Shown: positions 18,280-28,187 of the stretch, piece by piece
How the letters are laid out: each line of letters starts with the position of its first letter
Position numbering within the stretch: position 1 is the stretch's first letter
NCBI RefSeq assembly: GCF_039535475.1
Contig: NZ_BAAAXG010000027.1
Span: forward strand, 1 to 64,000
DNA length: 64,000 nt
Source of the DNA: Streptomyces showdoensis
Lineage (GTDB): Bacteria; Actinomycetota; Actinomycetes; Streptomycetales; Streptomycetaceae
Reading direction: 5' to 3'
Position numbers and translations under genes: made by a program
Notes under the pieces: model-generated
What the model was told of the DNA's origin: nothing
Databases searched by the model: none
The model's input: the letters and a program-made list of their open reading frames with translations, nothing else

Positions 18280-18668
18280 CCGATAACCCCGTCGTCTCAT
18301 TCCTGGCGAAGATCGAGCACGGATGCCTGATCTTGCGGGATGCGGGAAGTGACGACGACGTCAGCGACTGGGATCCGACGTCGAGCCACTGGTACAGCGC
18401 AGGCAGTTCGCTCATCTTCGGGGTGCAAGCCGCTGTCGACGGTCCTGTCGCGTGCGAGGTGTGGAAGTCGACTCCGCCTGTCTCGCTGCCTGTGAATCTC
18501 TTCGAGACCTCGCTCCTGTGCCCGTCGGGGTGGCTCGTCCTGCAAGACCCGAACGACCATGCTCGCCTGCGGTTCACGGGATTCCGTGGCTCTGTGGTCT
18601 GTTCGGTTGTCGTGGACGATCCGCAATTTCCTTCGAGGGTCCAGATCTTGCTGAGGAAAGAAGAGTAG
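18273..18668 (+). CDS. Candidate immunity protein for the RHS toxin tip
   Basis: 131 residues, ATG at 18273 inside the last codons of the toxin gene (7-nt overlap), with AAGGAA about 17 nt upstream. It is acidic and compact, without a signal peptide or membrane segment. Recognisable stretches are EHGCLILRDAGSDDDVSDW and a beta-rich C-terminal half (GWLVLQDPNDHARLRFTGF). No family is recognised. Position, overlap and small acidic nature are the usual marks of a cytoplasmic immunity protein that binds the adjacent toxin; this is inference. The following 285 bp (18669-18953) show no gene or clear signal. Confidence 0.7.
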   Translation: MVADNPVVSFLAKIEHGCLILRDAGSDDDVSDWDPTSSHWYSAGSSLIFGVQAAVDGPVACEVWKSTPPVSLPVNLFETSLLCPSGWLVLQDPNDHARLRFTGFRGSVVCSVVVDDPQFPSRVQILLRKEE

Positions 18669-18953
18669 TCGCCTGATTTCCGGCGAGTCGATGGGGCGGG
18701 CGCGGGCAGGTGCACCCGCCCTCGGCGGCTGCTGTCGTCGGCCGCGCACCCGCCGGACCCCTGCCGTCCCGCGACCGGCGACGTGGTCTCCGGCACATGC
18801 GCGGCCCGCCGGGCCGCCTAGCCGAACGCCCGGATGCCGTGCCCCGCAAGGCCCTCGGCGTCCTCGGCGGCGGGCGCTCCGGACCGGGTGGCCGCCGGGC
18901 ACGGTGACGTACGTCTCTACCCCCGGCCGCCGCCCGCTGGCAAGGTGGTCCGC

Positions 18954-19100
18954 ATGAGCGCGACCTCCCACGCCGCCGCCCGCCTCCGCGCGCGCACCGG
19001 CGGACCCAAGGAAGACGGCCCCGAGATCCTGGAGCACCTGCTCGGCTGGACCCTGGTGGTCGTCCTCGCCCTGTTCGTCACCCAGGCCGGCCTGATGTGA
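18954..19100 (+). CDS. Small single-pass membrane protein
   Basis: 48 residues. AAGGTGG lies 5 nt before the ATG at 18954. A polar N-terminal half is followed by one hydrophobic segment LLGWTLVVVLALFVTQAGLM. The 3' end overlaps the 3' end of the reverse gene by 23 nt. Function unknown. Confidence 0.6.
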   Translation: MSATSHAAARLRARTGGPKEDGPEILEHLLGWTLVVVLALFVTQAGLM

Positions 19101-19407
19101 ACCGGCCCAGGCCGATCGCGACCGCCAGGGCCCCCAGGACCACGCCCGCCGGATAGCCGCCCAGCCAGGTCGCCGCGACCGACAGCGCCGCCAGTACGGC
19201 GGTGTGCCGGGCCGTCCTGGCCGGGGTGGGCGGCCACCGCCACAGCAGCACCCCGGCCGCGAGCAGTGTGAGGCCGGCGCCCGCGCCCGTGAGCCCGGTG
19301 AGGCCCAGGGCCGCCAGGGCGGCCGGCGGCCCGGGCTGGACGAGCAGCAGGACGCCGCCGCAGACGACGAGCGGCAGCACGAGCCGGAGCGGTGCGGTGG
19401 TGCGCAT
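19078..19407 (-). CDS. Small multi-pass membrane protein
   Basis: 109 residues with three or four hydrophobic segments (LRLVLPLVVCGGVLLLVQP, AGAGLTLLAAGVLLW, YPAGVVLGALAVAIGLG). A strong GGGAGGG site precedes the ATG at 19407. It overlaps the 3' end of the small forward gene. No domain is recognised. It is divergent from the acyl-CoA dehydrogenase gene. Confidence 0.6.
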   Translation of the reverse strand: MRTTAPLRLVLPLVVCGGVLLLVQPGPPAALAALGLTGLTGAGAGLTLLAAGVLLWRWPPTPARTARHTAVLAALSVAATWLGGYPAGVVLGALAVAIGLGRFTSGRPG

Positions 19408-19603
19408 CGCCGCCCTCCCTCCCGTACGCGGGTGAGCTGCGGAGCGTAGGCAGGGACGGTACGGGAGTCAACGCCCGCGACCGCGTGAACCGGGCCCGCT
19501 CCGCGGGCATACTCCTCCCGCCGCGCCCGCTCCCCGCGCGCCCCGCCCCGCGCGGGGGCAGCATCGGCAGTGACGAACGCCCGAGAGGGAGGAGCGCGCC
19601 GCC

Positions 19604-20776
<1,173 letters not shown>

Positions 20777-21231
20777 CGCGCACCGTGCGGTCCGCCCAGA
20801 CCGGTCCCGCGGCGAGCCGGGTCCACTCCTGGTCGCGGTGGCCCGGGAGGGTCCGGCCGTGGCTGGCCCAGAGGTCGAGCACCGCCTGGTAGATGGGCGG
20901 GTCCGCGGGGTGCGGCGGAGGCACCGGGTGCGGCACGGGCACGGGCGCGGTCGACGGTGCCGGAGCCGGGTGTGGAACCGGGTGCGGAACCGCGTGCTGA
21001 ACCGATTCTTCAAAGTGCGGCTCGGACTGGCGGTGCCGGCCGTATCCGCTGGGTGTCGTATACAGCGTGGTCATGCCGGGACCAACGCCCCGGCCGTGCC
21101 GGCGGTCACCGCCGGGTCGTGGCGAGCGGGAGTTCGAAAGGTCCCCGGGCGTCTCGGCGGTGCACGGCTCTGGTCCCCGGCGCGGTTTCTGACGTACCGT
21201 CAATTCCCGCTCGCCGCCCAGGAGGTAACAC

Positions 21232-22353
21232 GTGTCAGACGACCGGCCCGTCGCGCTCGACGAGTACCCCGTGCACCAGGCGCCGCTCTCCATGAAGCAC
21301 CACGTCAGCGGTGACCGGAACGTCTACGACCGGTGCATCTTCCACGTCTTCGACCACGAGGGCCGCGCCCTGCTCATCGCCGGCCTCGGCGTCTACCCCA
21401 ACACCGGGGTCGTCGACGCCTACGCGACCCTGCGCACCGGCGACCGGCTGCACGCGGTCCGCGCCTCCGACGCCCTCGGCGACGACCGGATGGACCTCTC
21501 CGTCGGCCCGCTCCGGATCACCGTCGACGCACCGCTGCGCCGGCTGACCCTGCACTGCGCGCCCGACCCGGACGACCCCGAGGGGCTCTCCTTCGACCTC
21601 ACCTGGACCGGGGACTTCCCCGCCGTCTGGGAGCCCCACCACACCCAGCGCCGCGGCGACCGGCTCACCCTGGAGGGCCGCCGCTTCGTGCAGGCGGGCC
21701 ACGCCACCGGCACCATCCGCGCGGGCGGCGAGGAGTTCGCCGTCACCGCGGGGGAGTGGACCGGCACCCGGGACCGCAGCTGGGGCGTGCGTCCGCTGCC
21801 CGGCGAGGAGCCCGGCCGCGCCGACGAGTTCCGCCCCGAAGGGTTCCACTGGCTCTGGATACCCATGCGCTTCGAGGACCGCTTCCTCATGGTCATCGCC
21901 CAGGAGGACGCCGACGGCTACCGCACCCTGAACGAGGCCCTGCTGGTGCGGAACGGGCGGCGTGACACCCAGCTCGGCTGGCCGCGCACCGAGATCACCT
22001 ACCGCCCCGGCACCCGCGACCCCGAGCGGGCCGTCGTCCACCTCGCCGACCCGGCCGGCAAGCCGCTGGAGATCGGCGTCGAGATCCTCGCCTCCTCCCC
22101 GCTCGCCGTCGGCGCCGGGTACCCGCCCGCCACCGACTGGCAGCACGGCAGCTGGCAGGGCCGGAACTGGACGGACCGGCGCGTCTACGACCTCTCCGAC
22201 CCGACGGCCCACCCCATGGCCGCGTACGGGGTCACCGACCACGCCGCCCGCTTCACCCTCGACGGGCACACCGGGTACGGCATCTTCGAGCACGGCTCCT
22301 TCGGCCGCCACGACCCGAGCGGCTTCGCCGACTTCACCGCCACCGCCCGCTGA
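21232..22353 (+). CDS. AttH/CrtC-like beta-barrel protein (DUF7064-type)
   Basis: 373 residues; GTG start with an excellent GGAGG site. Beta-rich throughout; the segment GEWTGTRDRSWGVRPLPGEE resembles the conserved centre of AttH/hydroxyneurosporene-synthase-like lipocalin folds, and HWLWIPMRFEDRFLMVIAQE continues it. Such proteins bind or modify hydrophobic molecules; no reaction can be assigned here. It is 15 nt upstream of the APH-like gene, and pairs of this kind recur in actinobacteria, so the two probably act on the same compound. Confidence 0.6.
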   Translation: MSDDRPVALDEYPVHQAPLSMKHHVSGDRNVYDRCIFHVFDHEGRALLIAGLGVYPNTGVVDAYATLRTGDRLHAVRASDALGDDRMDLSVGPLRITVDAPLRRLTLHCAPDPDDPEGLSFDLTWTGDFPAVWEPHHTQRRGDRLTLEGRRFVQAGHATGTIRAGGEEFAVTAGEWTGTRDRSWGVRPLPGEEPGRADEFRPEGFHWLWIPMRFEDRFLMVIAQEDADGYRTLNEALLVRNGRRDTQLGWPRTEITYRPGTRDPERAVVHLADPAGKPLEIGVEILASSPLAVGAGYPPATDWQHGSWQGRNWTDRRVYDLSDPTAHPMAAYGVTDHAARFTLDGHTGYGIFEHGSFGRHDPSGFADFTATAR

Positions 22354-22368
22354 GCCCCGAGGAGTGCC

Positions 22369-23478
22369 ATGGCCACCGCGCCCCGCCCCCGCACCACCAC
22401 CCGGGACCCCGAGGAGCTGGGCCGGCGGCTGACCGCCTGGCTCGACGGGCGGCTCCCCGGCGCCCGCGTCCACGAGCTGGCCGTGCCCGGCTCCAACGGC
22501 ATGTCCAGCGAGACCCTGCTCTTCGACCTCGACCACCCCGACGCCCCGGTCCGCCGCTGCGCCCTCCGGCTCGCCGCCGACCCGGCCGCGTACACCGTCT
22601 TCCCCGTCTACGACATGGCCCGCCAGCACCGGGTGATGAGCCTCGTCGGCGAGCACACCGACGTCCCCGTGCCGAAGGTGCTCTGGCTGGAGGAGGACCC
22701 CGGCCCGCTGGGCGCGCCCTTCTTCGTCATGGCCCGCGCCGAGGGCCGCGTCCCGCCGGACGTCATGCCCTACACGTACGAGGGGAACTGGCTGCACGCG
22801 GCCGACGACGCCGAACGGGAGCTCCTGGAGGCGGAGTCGGTCGCCGTCATCGCCCGGCTGCACGAGCAGTTCCCCGCCGAGGAGGCCGCGTTCCTGCTCC
22901 CGGACGGCGCCGGCAGCCCGCTGCGCCGCCATGTCGACGCCCAGCGGGCCTACTACGCCTGGGTGGTGGAGGGGCTCGCCCCCTCGCCGCTGATCGAGTC
23001 GGCCTTCGACTGGCTGGAGGCGCACTGGCCCGCCGACGAGGGCCCGGCCGTCCTCAACTGGGGCGACGCCCGCATCGGCAACATCGTCTACGACGGCTTC
23101 AGGCCCGCCGCCGTGCTCGACTGGGAGATGGCGGCGTGCGCCCCGCGCGAGGTCGACCTGGGCTGGACGGTCTACCTGCACCGCTTCTTCCAGGACCTGA
23201 CGGTGAGCTTCGGCCAGCCGGGACTCCCCGGCTTCCTGCGCCGCGAGGACATCGAACGGCGCTATGCGCGGCTCACCGGGCACACCCCGCGCGACATGGA
23301 GTTCCACACCCTCTACGCGGCGCTGCGGCACGCGATCGTCATGCTCAGGATCGCGTACCGGCAGGCGCACTTCGGCGAGGTGGAGCTGCCCGCGGACGCC
23401 AAGGGCGCGCGGAACGCGGACAGCCTGATCCTGCACCACGCCACGCTCGCGGCGATGGTGCAGGGACGCTACTGGTGA
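22369..23478 (+). CDS. APH-family phosphotransferase (ACAD10-like)
   Basis: 369 residues with the aminoglycoside phosphotransferase/choline kinase fold. The catalytic loop reads LNWGDARIGNIVYDG (the Brenner motif HGD is WGD here, with Asp and Asn kept), followed by AAVLDWEMAACAPREVDLGW, the metal-binding DxE region. It resembles the kinase half of ACAD10-type proteins, so a hydroxy-acyl-CoA or small lipid substrate is more likely than an antibiotic. It is co-transcribed with the AttH-like gene, and an acyl-CoA dehydrogenase lies 1.6 kb upstream. Confidence 0.75.
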   Translation: MATAPRPRTTTRDPEELGRRLTAWLDGRLPGARVHELAVPGSNGMSSETLLFDLDHPDAPVRRCALRLAADPAAYTVFPVYDMARQHRVMSLVGEHTDVPVPKVLWLEEDPGPLGAPFFVMARAEGRVPPDVMPYTYEGNWLHAADDAERELLEAESVAVIARLHEQFPAEEAAFLLPDGAGSPLRRHVDAQRAYYAWVVEGLAPSPLIESAFDWLEAHWPADEGPAVLNWGDARIGNIVYDGFRPAAVLDWEMAACAPREVDLGWTVYLHRFFQDLTVSFGQPGLPGFLRREDIERRYARLTGHTPRDMEFHTLYAALRHAIVMLRIAYRQAHFGEVELPADAKGARNADSLILHHATLAAMVQGRYW

Positions 23479-23481
23479 GGC

Positions 23482-23862
23482 TCAGGCGGCGCGGCGCAGC
23501 TGCGAGGGCTTGATCGGACGCGAGCCCGGTCCGCCGACGTGCGAGAAGGGCTGCGTCCGCCAGTCGAGACCCTGGGGGAGCGTCAGGAGCAGGGCGGTGT
23601 CCTGCTCCTGCACCTCCAGCGTCTCGTCCGCGGGACGGGCGTCGGCGGCGGGCAGGCCCGTGCCGGAGCAGACCGTGAGCACGAAGGGGTTCCACGGCGT
23701 CGGGCACAGCGCGTGCTCCGGCAGGACGTCCTCGTCGGCGAGCAGCGCGATGGGCTGGACGCAGTCCGGGCAGATCACCCGGTACATCTCAAAGGTGTCG
23801 TACGTGTCGAGCTCGTCGGACGTGTCGACGGACGTGTCGACGGAATCAACAGGCTCCTGCAT
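23482..23862 (-). CDS. Acidic zinc-ribbon-like hypothetical protein
   Basis: 126 residues from the ATG at 23862, which has GGGGGAGA upstream. The acidic N-terminus repeats Asp-Thr/Ser units (VDTSVDTSDELDTYDT, also repeated in DNA). Cysteines follow in MYRVICPDCVQPIALL and EHALCPTPWNPF, a possible one-site zinc ribbon, then a polar C-terminus. Function unknown. It faces the Lrp gene across 223 bp and ends 3 bp from the APH-like gene. Confidence 0.6.
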   Translation of the reverse strand: MQEPVDSVDTSVDTSDELDTYDTFEMYRVICPDCVQPIALLADEDVLPEHALCPTPWNPFVLTVCSGTGLPAADARPADETLEVQEQDTALLLTLPQGLDWRTQPFSHVGGPGSRPIKPSQLRRAA

Positions 23863-24085
23863 GGAGATCTCCCCCTCGGACGGGTCGGCCGGATCTGAGT
23901 GGCCTCGACCACAGCAACCAATTCCCATACGGTCCGCCGCATAACCGTGAGGTCACGCCCGAGCCCCGCCAAAACCTGTGGCGTTCGTCACATGCCCGTC
24001 GCAGGTGCCCCGTGGATGCCCATAGTCAGGCATAAGGGCAGGCCCCCGCTGTGCCCCGGCCCCTTCGGGGCAATAGGGTCACCGC

Positions 24086-24526
24086 ATGGAGGAGCTGGAT
24101 CGTCAGATCGTCGAGTTGCTCGTCAAGGACGGGCGCATGAGCTACACCGACCTGGGCAAGGCCACGGGCCTGTCCACCTCGGCCGTACATCAGCGCGTCC
24201 GCCGCCTCGAGCAGCGCGGAGTCATCCGGGGCTATGCCGCGGTCGTCGACCCGGAGGCCGTCGGCCTGCCGCTGACCGCCTTCATCTCGGTGAAACCCTT
24301 CGACCCCAGCGCCCCCGACGACACCCCCGACCGGCTCGCCGACATCCCCGAGATCGAGGCCTGCCACAGCGTCGCGGGGGAGGAGAACTACATCCTCAAG
24401 GTCCGCGTCGCCACCCCGCTGGAGCTGGAGCACCTGCTCGGCCGGATCCGCTCCCAGGCGCACGTCTCCAGCCGCACCACCGTCGTCCTCTCCACCCCGT
24501 ACGAGTCCCGCCCGCCGCGCGTCTGA
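24086..24526 (+). CDS. Lrp/AsnC-family transcription regulator
   Basis: 146 residues. The winged HTH (about 1-60: LDRQIVELLVKDGRMSYTDL, TSAVHQRVRRLEQRGVIRGY) is followed by a RAM effector domain with the usual GEENYILKVRV strand. Lrp proteins bind amino acids and form octamers. The target is probably local: the gene is divergent from the zinc-ribbon-like gene and precedes an amidohydrolase. The ATG at 24086 is close to an AATAGGGT -10-like element, so the message may have a very short leader. Confidence 0.88.
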   Translation: MEELDRQIVELLVKDGRMSYTDLGKATGLSTSAVHQRVRRLEQRGVIRGYAAVVDPEAVGLPLTAFISVKPFDPSAPDDTPDRLADIPEIEACHSVAGEENYILKVRVATPLELEHLLGRIRSQAHVSSRTTVVLSTPYESRPPRV

Positions 24527-24640
24527 GCCCGGCCGCCGGGCGTCCCCGGCGCGGTCCGGCGGGCGGCGGCCGGATTCCGGCCCCCGCCGGACCCGAACCC
24601 GCTGGTAACGACGGCGTCCGCGACGGCCTAGCCTGGTCGC

Positions 24641-26251
24641 ATGAGTGCGTACGAACACCGCACCGTGCTGCTGCGCGGTGGAGAAGTCCACAGCCCCGCC
24701 GACCCCTTCGCCACCGCCATGGTGGTGGAGCGCGGGCACATCGCCTGGGTGGGCTCGGAAGGCGCCGCCGACGCCTTCGCCTCCGGCGTGGACGAGGTGA
24801 TCGACCTCGAAGGCGCGCTGGTCACCCCGGCGTTCGTCGACGCGCACGTGCACACCACGGCCACCGGTCTCGCCCTCACCGGCCTCGACCTGTCCGCCGC
24901 CGCCTCGCTCGCCGAGGCGGCGGAGCGGATCCGCGCCTACGCCGAGGCCCGGCCCGGCGACCGCATCCTCATCGGCCACGGCTGGGACGCCGCCCGCTGG
25001 CCGGAGCGCCGCCCGCTCACCCGCGACGAGCTGGACGCGCTCACCGGCGGCCGCCCGCTGTACCTGACCCGGATCGACGTGCACTCGGCGGTCGTCACCA
25101 CCGCCCTGCTCGACCTGGTGCCCGGCATCCGCGGGCTGACCGGCTTCCACGACGGGCAGCCGCTCACCGGCGACGCCCACCACGCCGTCCGCGCCGCCGC
25201 CTACGCCGCCCTCTCCCCGCTGCAGCGGACCGAGGCCCAGCGCGCCGCCCGCCGGCACGCGGCCTCGCTCGGCATCGGCACCCTGCACGAGTGCGGCGGC
25301 CCCGAGATCTCCTCCGAGGACGACTTCACCGGCCTGATGGACCTCGCCCGCAGCGAGCCCGGCCCCCGGATCGTCGGCTACTGGGCCGACCTCGACATCG
25401 AGCGGGCCCGCGCCCTCGGCGCCCTCGGCGCGGCCGGCGACCTCTTCGCCGACGGCTCCCTCGGCTCGCACACCGCCTGCCTCCACCAGCCCTACGCCGA
25501 CCGGTCCGGCGCCGGGGTCGCGCACCTGGACGCGGACACCGTCGCCGCCCACGTGGTGGCCTGCACCGAGGCCGGGCTCCAGGCCGGGTTCCACGCCATC
25601 GGCGACGCCGCCGTCGACGCGGTCGTCGAGGGCGTCCGGGCCGCCTCCGAGAAGCTCGGCCTCGCCCGGATCCGCTCCGCCCGGCACCGCGTCGAGCACG
25701 CCGAGATGCTCACCCCCGAGTCCGTCGCGGCCTTCGCCGAGCTGGGCCTGACCGCCTCCGTGCAGCCGGCCTTCGACGCGTACTGGGGCGGCGACGAGGG
25801 CATGTACGCCGACCGCCTCGGCGTGGAGCGGGCCCGCACCCTCAACCCGTACGCCGCCCTGCTGCGCGCGGGCGTGCCGCTGGCCTTCGGCTCGGACAGC
25901 CCGGTCACCCCGCTCGACCCGTGGGGGACCGTCCGCGCGGCCGCCTTCCACCGGACCCCCGAGCACCGGATCTCGGTCCGGGCCGCCTTCACGGCGCACA
26001 CCCGGGGCGGCTGGCGCGCGGTCGGCCGGGACGACGCCGGCACGCTGGTGCCCGGCGCGCCCGCCGACTACGCGATCTGGCGGACCGGCGAGCTGGTGGT
26101 GCAGGCGCCGGACGACCGGGTGGCCCGCTGGTCGACCGATCCGCGCTCCGGGACGCCCGGTCTGCCCGACCTGTCCCCCGGCCGCGAGCTTCCCGTCTGC
26201 CTGCGGACCGTCGTGTTCGGACAAACGGTGTTCGTACGACCGAACGAGTGA
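24641..26251 (+). CDS. Amidohydrolase, YtcJ-like
   Basis: 536 residues, metal-dependent TIM-barrel hydrolase of the amidohydrolase_3 group. Visible are the N-terminal beta-sandwich (VLLRGGEVHSPADPFATAMV), the metal site DAHVHTT, GFHAIGDAAVDAV, RHRVEHAEML and the terminal Asp in AFGSDSPVTPLDPW. This subgroup hydrolyses N-acyl or formamide-type bonds; the substrate is unknown. TAGCCT lies 7 nt before the ATG, so a leaderless transcript is possible. Confidence 0.82.
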   Translation: MSAYEHRTVLLRGGEVHSPADPFATAMVVERGHIAWVGSEGAADAFASGVDEVIDLEGALVTPAFVDAHVHTTATGLALTGLDLSAAASLAEAAERIRAYAEARPGDRILIGHGWDAARWPERRPLTRDELDALTGGRPLYLTRIDVHSAVVTTALLDLVPGIRGLTGFHDGQPLTGDAHHAVRAAAYAALSPLQRTEAQRAARRHAASLGIGTLHECGGPEISSEDDFTGLMDLARSEPGPRIVGYWADLDIERARALGALGAAGDLFADGSLGSHTACLHQPYADRSGAGVAHLDADTVAAHVVACTEAGLQAGFHAIGDAAVDAVVEGVRAASEKLGLARIRSARHRVEHAEMLTPESVAAFAELGLTASVQPAFDAYWGGDEGMYADRLGVERARTLNPYAALLRAGVPLAFGSDSPVTPLDPWGTVRAAAFHRTPEHRISVRAAFTAHTRGGWRAVGRDDAGTLVPGAPADYAIWRTGELVVQAPDDRVARWSTDPRSGTPGLPDLSPGRELPVCLRTVVFGQTVFVRPNE

Positions 26252-26261
26252 CGTAGGGACA

Positions 26262-26281
26262 TTTCGAGCCGTCGCTCGAAA
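26262..26281 (+). terminator. Short hairpin after amidohydrolase gene
   Basis: TTTCGAGC / GCTCGAAA, an 8-bp perfect stem with loop CGTC, starting 11 bp after the amidohydrolase stop. Confidence 0.5.
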
Positions 26282-26321
26282 GCGGCCGGCTTCGCCCTCG
26301 ACCTGCGGATCTTCGCGGCCC

Positions 26322-26350
26322 ACCTGCGTGAACGGTTCATCGCCGCAGGT
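26322..26350. promoter_or_regulatory. Nested palindrome just upstream of a promoter
   Basis: TGAACGGTTCA (26329-26339) is a perfect 11-bp palindrome lying between outer arms ACCTGCG (26322-26328) and CGCAGGT (26344-26350). It ends 10 bp before the TTGACA of the ppm1-side promoter, a typical place for a regulator site. No regulator can be named. Confidence 0.4.
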
Positions 26351-26360
26351 CAAACGGGTG

Positions 26361-26391
26361 TTGACAGCCGACGGTCACGGGCCGGTAGGTT
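26361..26391 (+). promoter_or_regulatory. HrdB-type promoter for the ppm1 region
   Basis: TTGACA at 26361 and TAGGTT at 26386 (19-nt spacer; 18 if GTAGGT is used). It would give a leader of about 255 nt before ppm1 containing the hairpin GACCCGC/GCGGGTC (26541-26559). A second -10-like TATGGT (26616-26621) could give a short transcript. These signals and the two hairpins are all I see in the 402-bp gap 26252-26653. Confidence 0.45.
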
Positions 26392-26653
26392 CGGCACGTC
26401 CACCAAGGACGTCCGACCGGTTTCAAACCTCCACGCAGGCACCGAACGCCGCCCGCGCCTCGGGGGCGAGGGAAGGTTTTTCCGGCGGAGGGTGCGACCC
26501 GGGTGGGGCCCCGGCGTTCAGTAGACAACGGCCTCGGTCGACCCGCAGCCAGCGGGTCCCGGGTCGGCCCGAAGGACGCCGGGCCCCGATCCCGTCCCCG
26601 GTGCGCGGGGCTCGCTATGGTGGTGTCTCGCGTATGTATCCGAAGGGGCAGTA

Positions 26654-27433
26654 GTGAACGACGGTGGCCAGAGGCGTTACGGCCCGCTCGGCAAGGCCTT
26701 GGTGATCATTCCGACCTACAACGAGGCGGAGAACATCAAGCCGATCGTCGCGCGGGTGCGGGAGTCCGTACCCGAGGCGCACGTCCTCGTCGCCGACGAC
26801 AACAGCCCCGACGGCACGGGCAAGTTCGCCGACGAGATCGCCTCCGAGGACGATCACGTCCACGTCCTGCACCGCAAGGGCAAGGAGGGGCTCGGCGCGG
26901 CCTACCTCGCGGGCTTCCGCTGGGGCATCGAGCACGGCTACGACGTCCTCGTCGAGATGGACGCCGACGGCTCCCACCAGCCCGAGGAGCTGCCCCGGCT
27001 GCTCACCGCCCTCAAGGGCGCGGACCTGGTGCTCGGCTCCCGCTGGGTGCCCGGCGGCCGGATCGTGAACTGGCCGAAGTCCCGCGAGTTCATCTCCCGC
27101 GGCGGCAGCCTCTACTCGCGCGTCATGCTCGACGTGCCGATCCGCGACGTCACCGGCGGCTACCGGGCCTTCCGCAAGGAGACCCTGGAGGGCCTCGGCC
27201 TCGACGACGTCGCCTCGGCCGGCTACTGCTTCCAGGTCGACCTGGCCCGCCGCGCGGTCGCCGCCGGCTTCCACGTCGTGGAGGTCCCCATCACCTTCGT
27301 CGAGCGCGAGGTCGGCGACTCCAAGATGAGCCGGAACATCGTCGTCGAGGCGCTGTGGCGGGTCACCGGCTGGGGTCTGAGCGCCCGCGCGCAGAAGGTC
27401 GGCAAGCTGCTCGGCCGCGGCTCCGCGAGCTGA
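26654..27433 (+). CDS. ppm1: Polyprenol-phosphate mannosyltransferase (Ppm1/Dpm1)
   Basis: 259 residues, GT2-family transferase that moves mannose from GDP-mannose to polyprenyl phosphate at the inner membrane face. The lipid-linked mannose feeds protein O-mannosylation and lipid glycosylation in actinobacteria. Motifs are ALVIIPTYNEAENI, ADDNSPDGTG, the metal/nucleotide site DAD at 103-105 (EMDADGSHQPEE), and RDVTGGYRAFRKE. There is no C-terminal membrane domain, as in Streptomyces Ppm (S. coelicolor SCO1423), whose phage-resistance and O-mannosylation roles are published. GTG start at 26654 with AGGGG upstream. fxsA follows. Confidence 0.92.
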   Translation: MNDGGQRRYGPLGKALVIIPTYNEAENIKPIVARVRESVPEAHVLVADDNSPDGTGKFADEIASEDDHVHVLHRKGKEGLGAAYLAGFRWGIEHGYDVLVEMDADGSHQPEELPRLLTALKGADLVLGSRWVPGGRIVNWPKSREFISRGGSLYSRVMLDVPIRDVTGGYRAFRKETLEGLGLDDVASAGYCFQVDLARRAVAAGFHVVEVPITFVEREVGDSKMSRNIVVEALWRVTGWGLSARAQKVGKLLGRGSAS

Positions 27434-27480
27434 TCTCTCCTTTACGACGTTCCTGCGGGCCGCCAGGCACACTGGGGAGC

Positions 27481-28074
27481 ATGACGACCGGCGCAACGCC
27501 TCCCCTCGCCCCCAAGCGCTCCCGAGCGCGTACGTTCCTCCCCCTGGCCGTCGCCGCCTGGCTGGTCCTGGAGATCTGGCTGCTGACGCTGGTCGCGAAC
27601 GCGGCCGGCGGCCTCACCGTCCTCCTCCTGCTCGTCGGCGGCGCCGTGCTCGGCGCCACCGTGATCAAGCGCGCCGGCCGGCGCGCCTTCGCCAACCTCA
27701 CCGGCACCTTCCAGAAGGCCCAGGAAGCGGCCCGCACGGGTGCGGTGCCCACGGAGGCCGACCGGATCGGCGCCGAGGACCGCAACGGCTTCCTGATGCT
27801 CGGCGGCCTGCTCCTGATGATCCCCGGGCTGCTCTCCGACGCCGTCGGACTGCTGCTGCTGATCCCGCCGGTGCGCTCGGCGCTGGGGCGGTACGCGGAG
27901 AAGGCCGTGGAGCGCCGGATGAGCGCCGCTCCGCAGGGAAGCCTCCAGGACGCCTTCCAGCAGGCCCGCATCCACCGGCCAGACGGAAAGGTCGTCCAGG
28001 GTCAGGTCATCCGCGAGGACGCGCCCCAGGGGCCGCGCGAGCCCCAGGCGCCCCGTCCGCCGCTGATGCCGTGA
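27481..28074 (+). CDS. fxsA: FxsA family membrane protein
   Basis: 197 residues; ATG at 27481 follows CTGGGGAGC. Four hydrophobic segments in the FxsA layout (LAVAAWLVLEIWLLTLVA, LTVLLLLVGGAVLGATVI, FLMLGGLLLMIPGLLSDAVG), with the family pattern GLLLMIPGLLSDAVGLLLLIPPVR, then a cytoplasmic proline-rich tail. E. coli FxsA counters F-plasmid exclusion of phage T7; the general function is unknown. It lies 47 nt after ppm1 and is probably co-transcribed. Confidence 0.85.
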   Translation: MTTGATPPLAPKRSRARTFLPLAVAAWLVLEIWLLTLVANAAGGLTVLLLLVGGAVLGATVIKRAGRRAFANLTGTFQKAQEAARTGAVPTEADRIGAEDRNGFLMLGGLLLMIPGLLSDAVGLLLLIPPVRSALGRYAEKAVERRMSAAPQGSLQDAFQQARIHRPDGKVVQGQVIREDAPQGPREPQAPRPPLMP

Positions 28075-28100
28075 CGCGAGCGGCGAGACGCCGCTGACGC

Positions 28101-28150
28101 GAACAAGCCGTGAGGCCGGTCCCGTACGGGACCGGCCTCACGGCTTGTTC
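28101..28150 (+). terminator. 50-bp perfect palindrome, fxsA terminator
   Basis: A mirror-perfect palindrome: left half begins GAACAAGCCGTGAGGCC, the centre is CCCGTACGGG, and every base pairs. It forms a hairpin of at least 23 bp with a GTAC tip. It sits 26 bp after the fxsA stop. Confidence 0.8.
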
Positions 28151-28187
28151 GCTGCTGGTGCGGGACCGCCGGGCTCGGGTAGGGGAA

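Noticed and set aside
22369..23478. Aminoglycoside resistance gene
   Set aside because: The APH-fold protein has the ACAD10-like context (AttH-like partner, acyl-CoA dehydrogenase nearby) and a WGD rather than HGD loop; nothing points to an antibiotic substrate.
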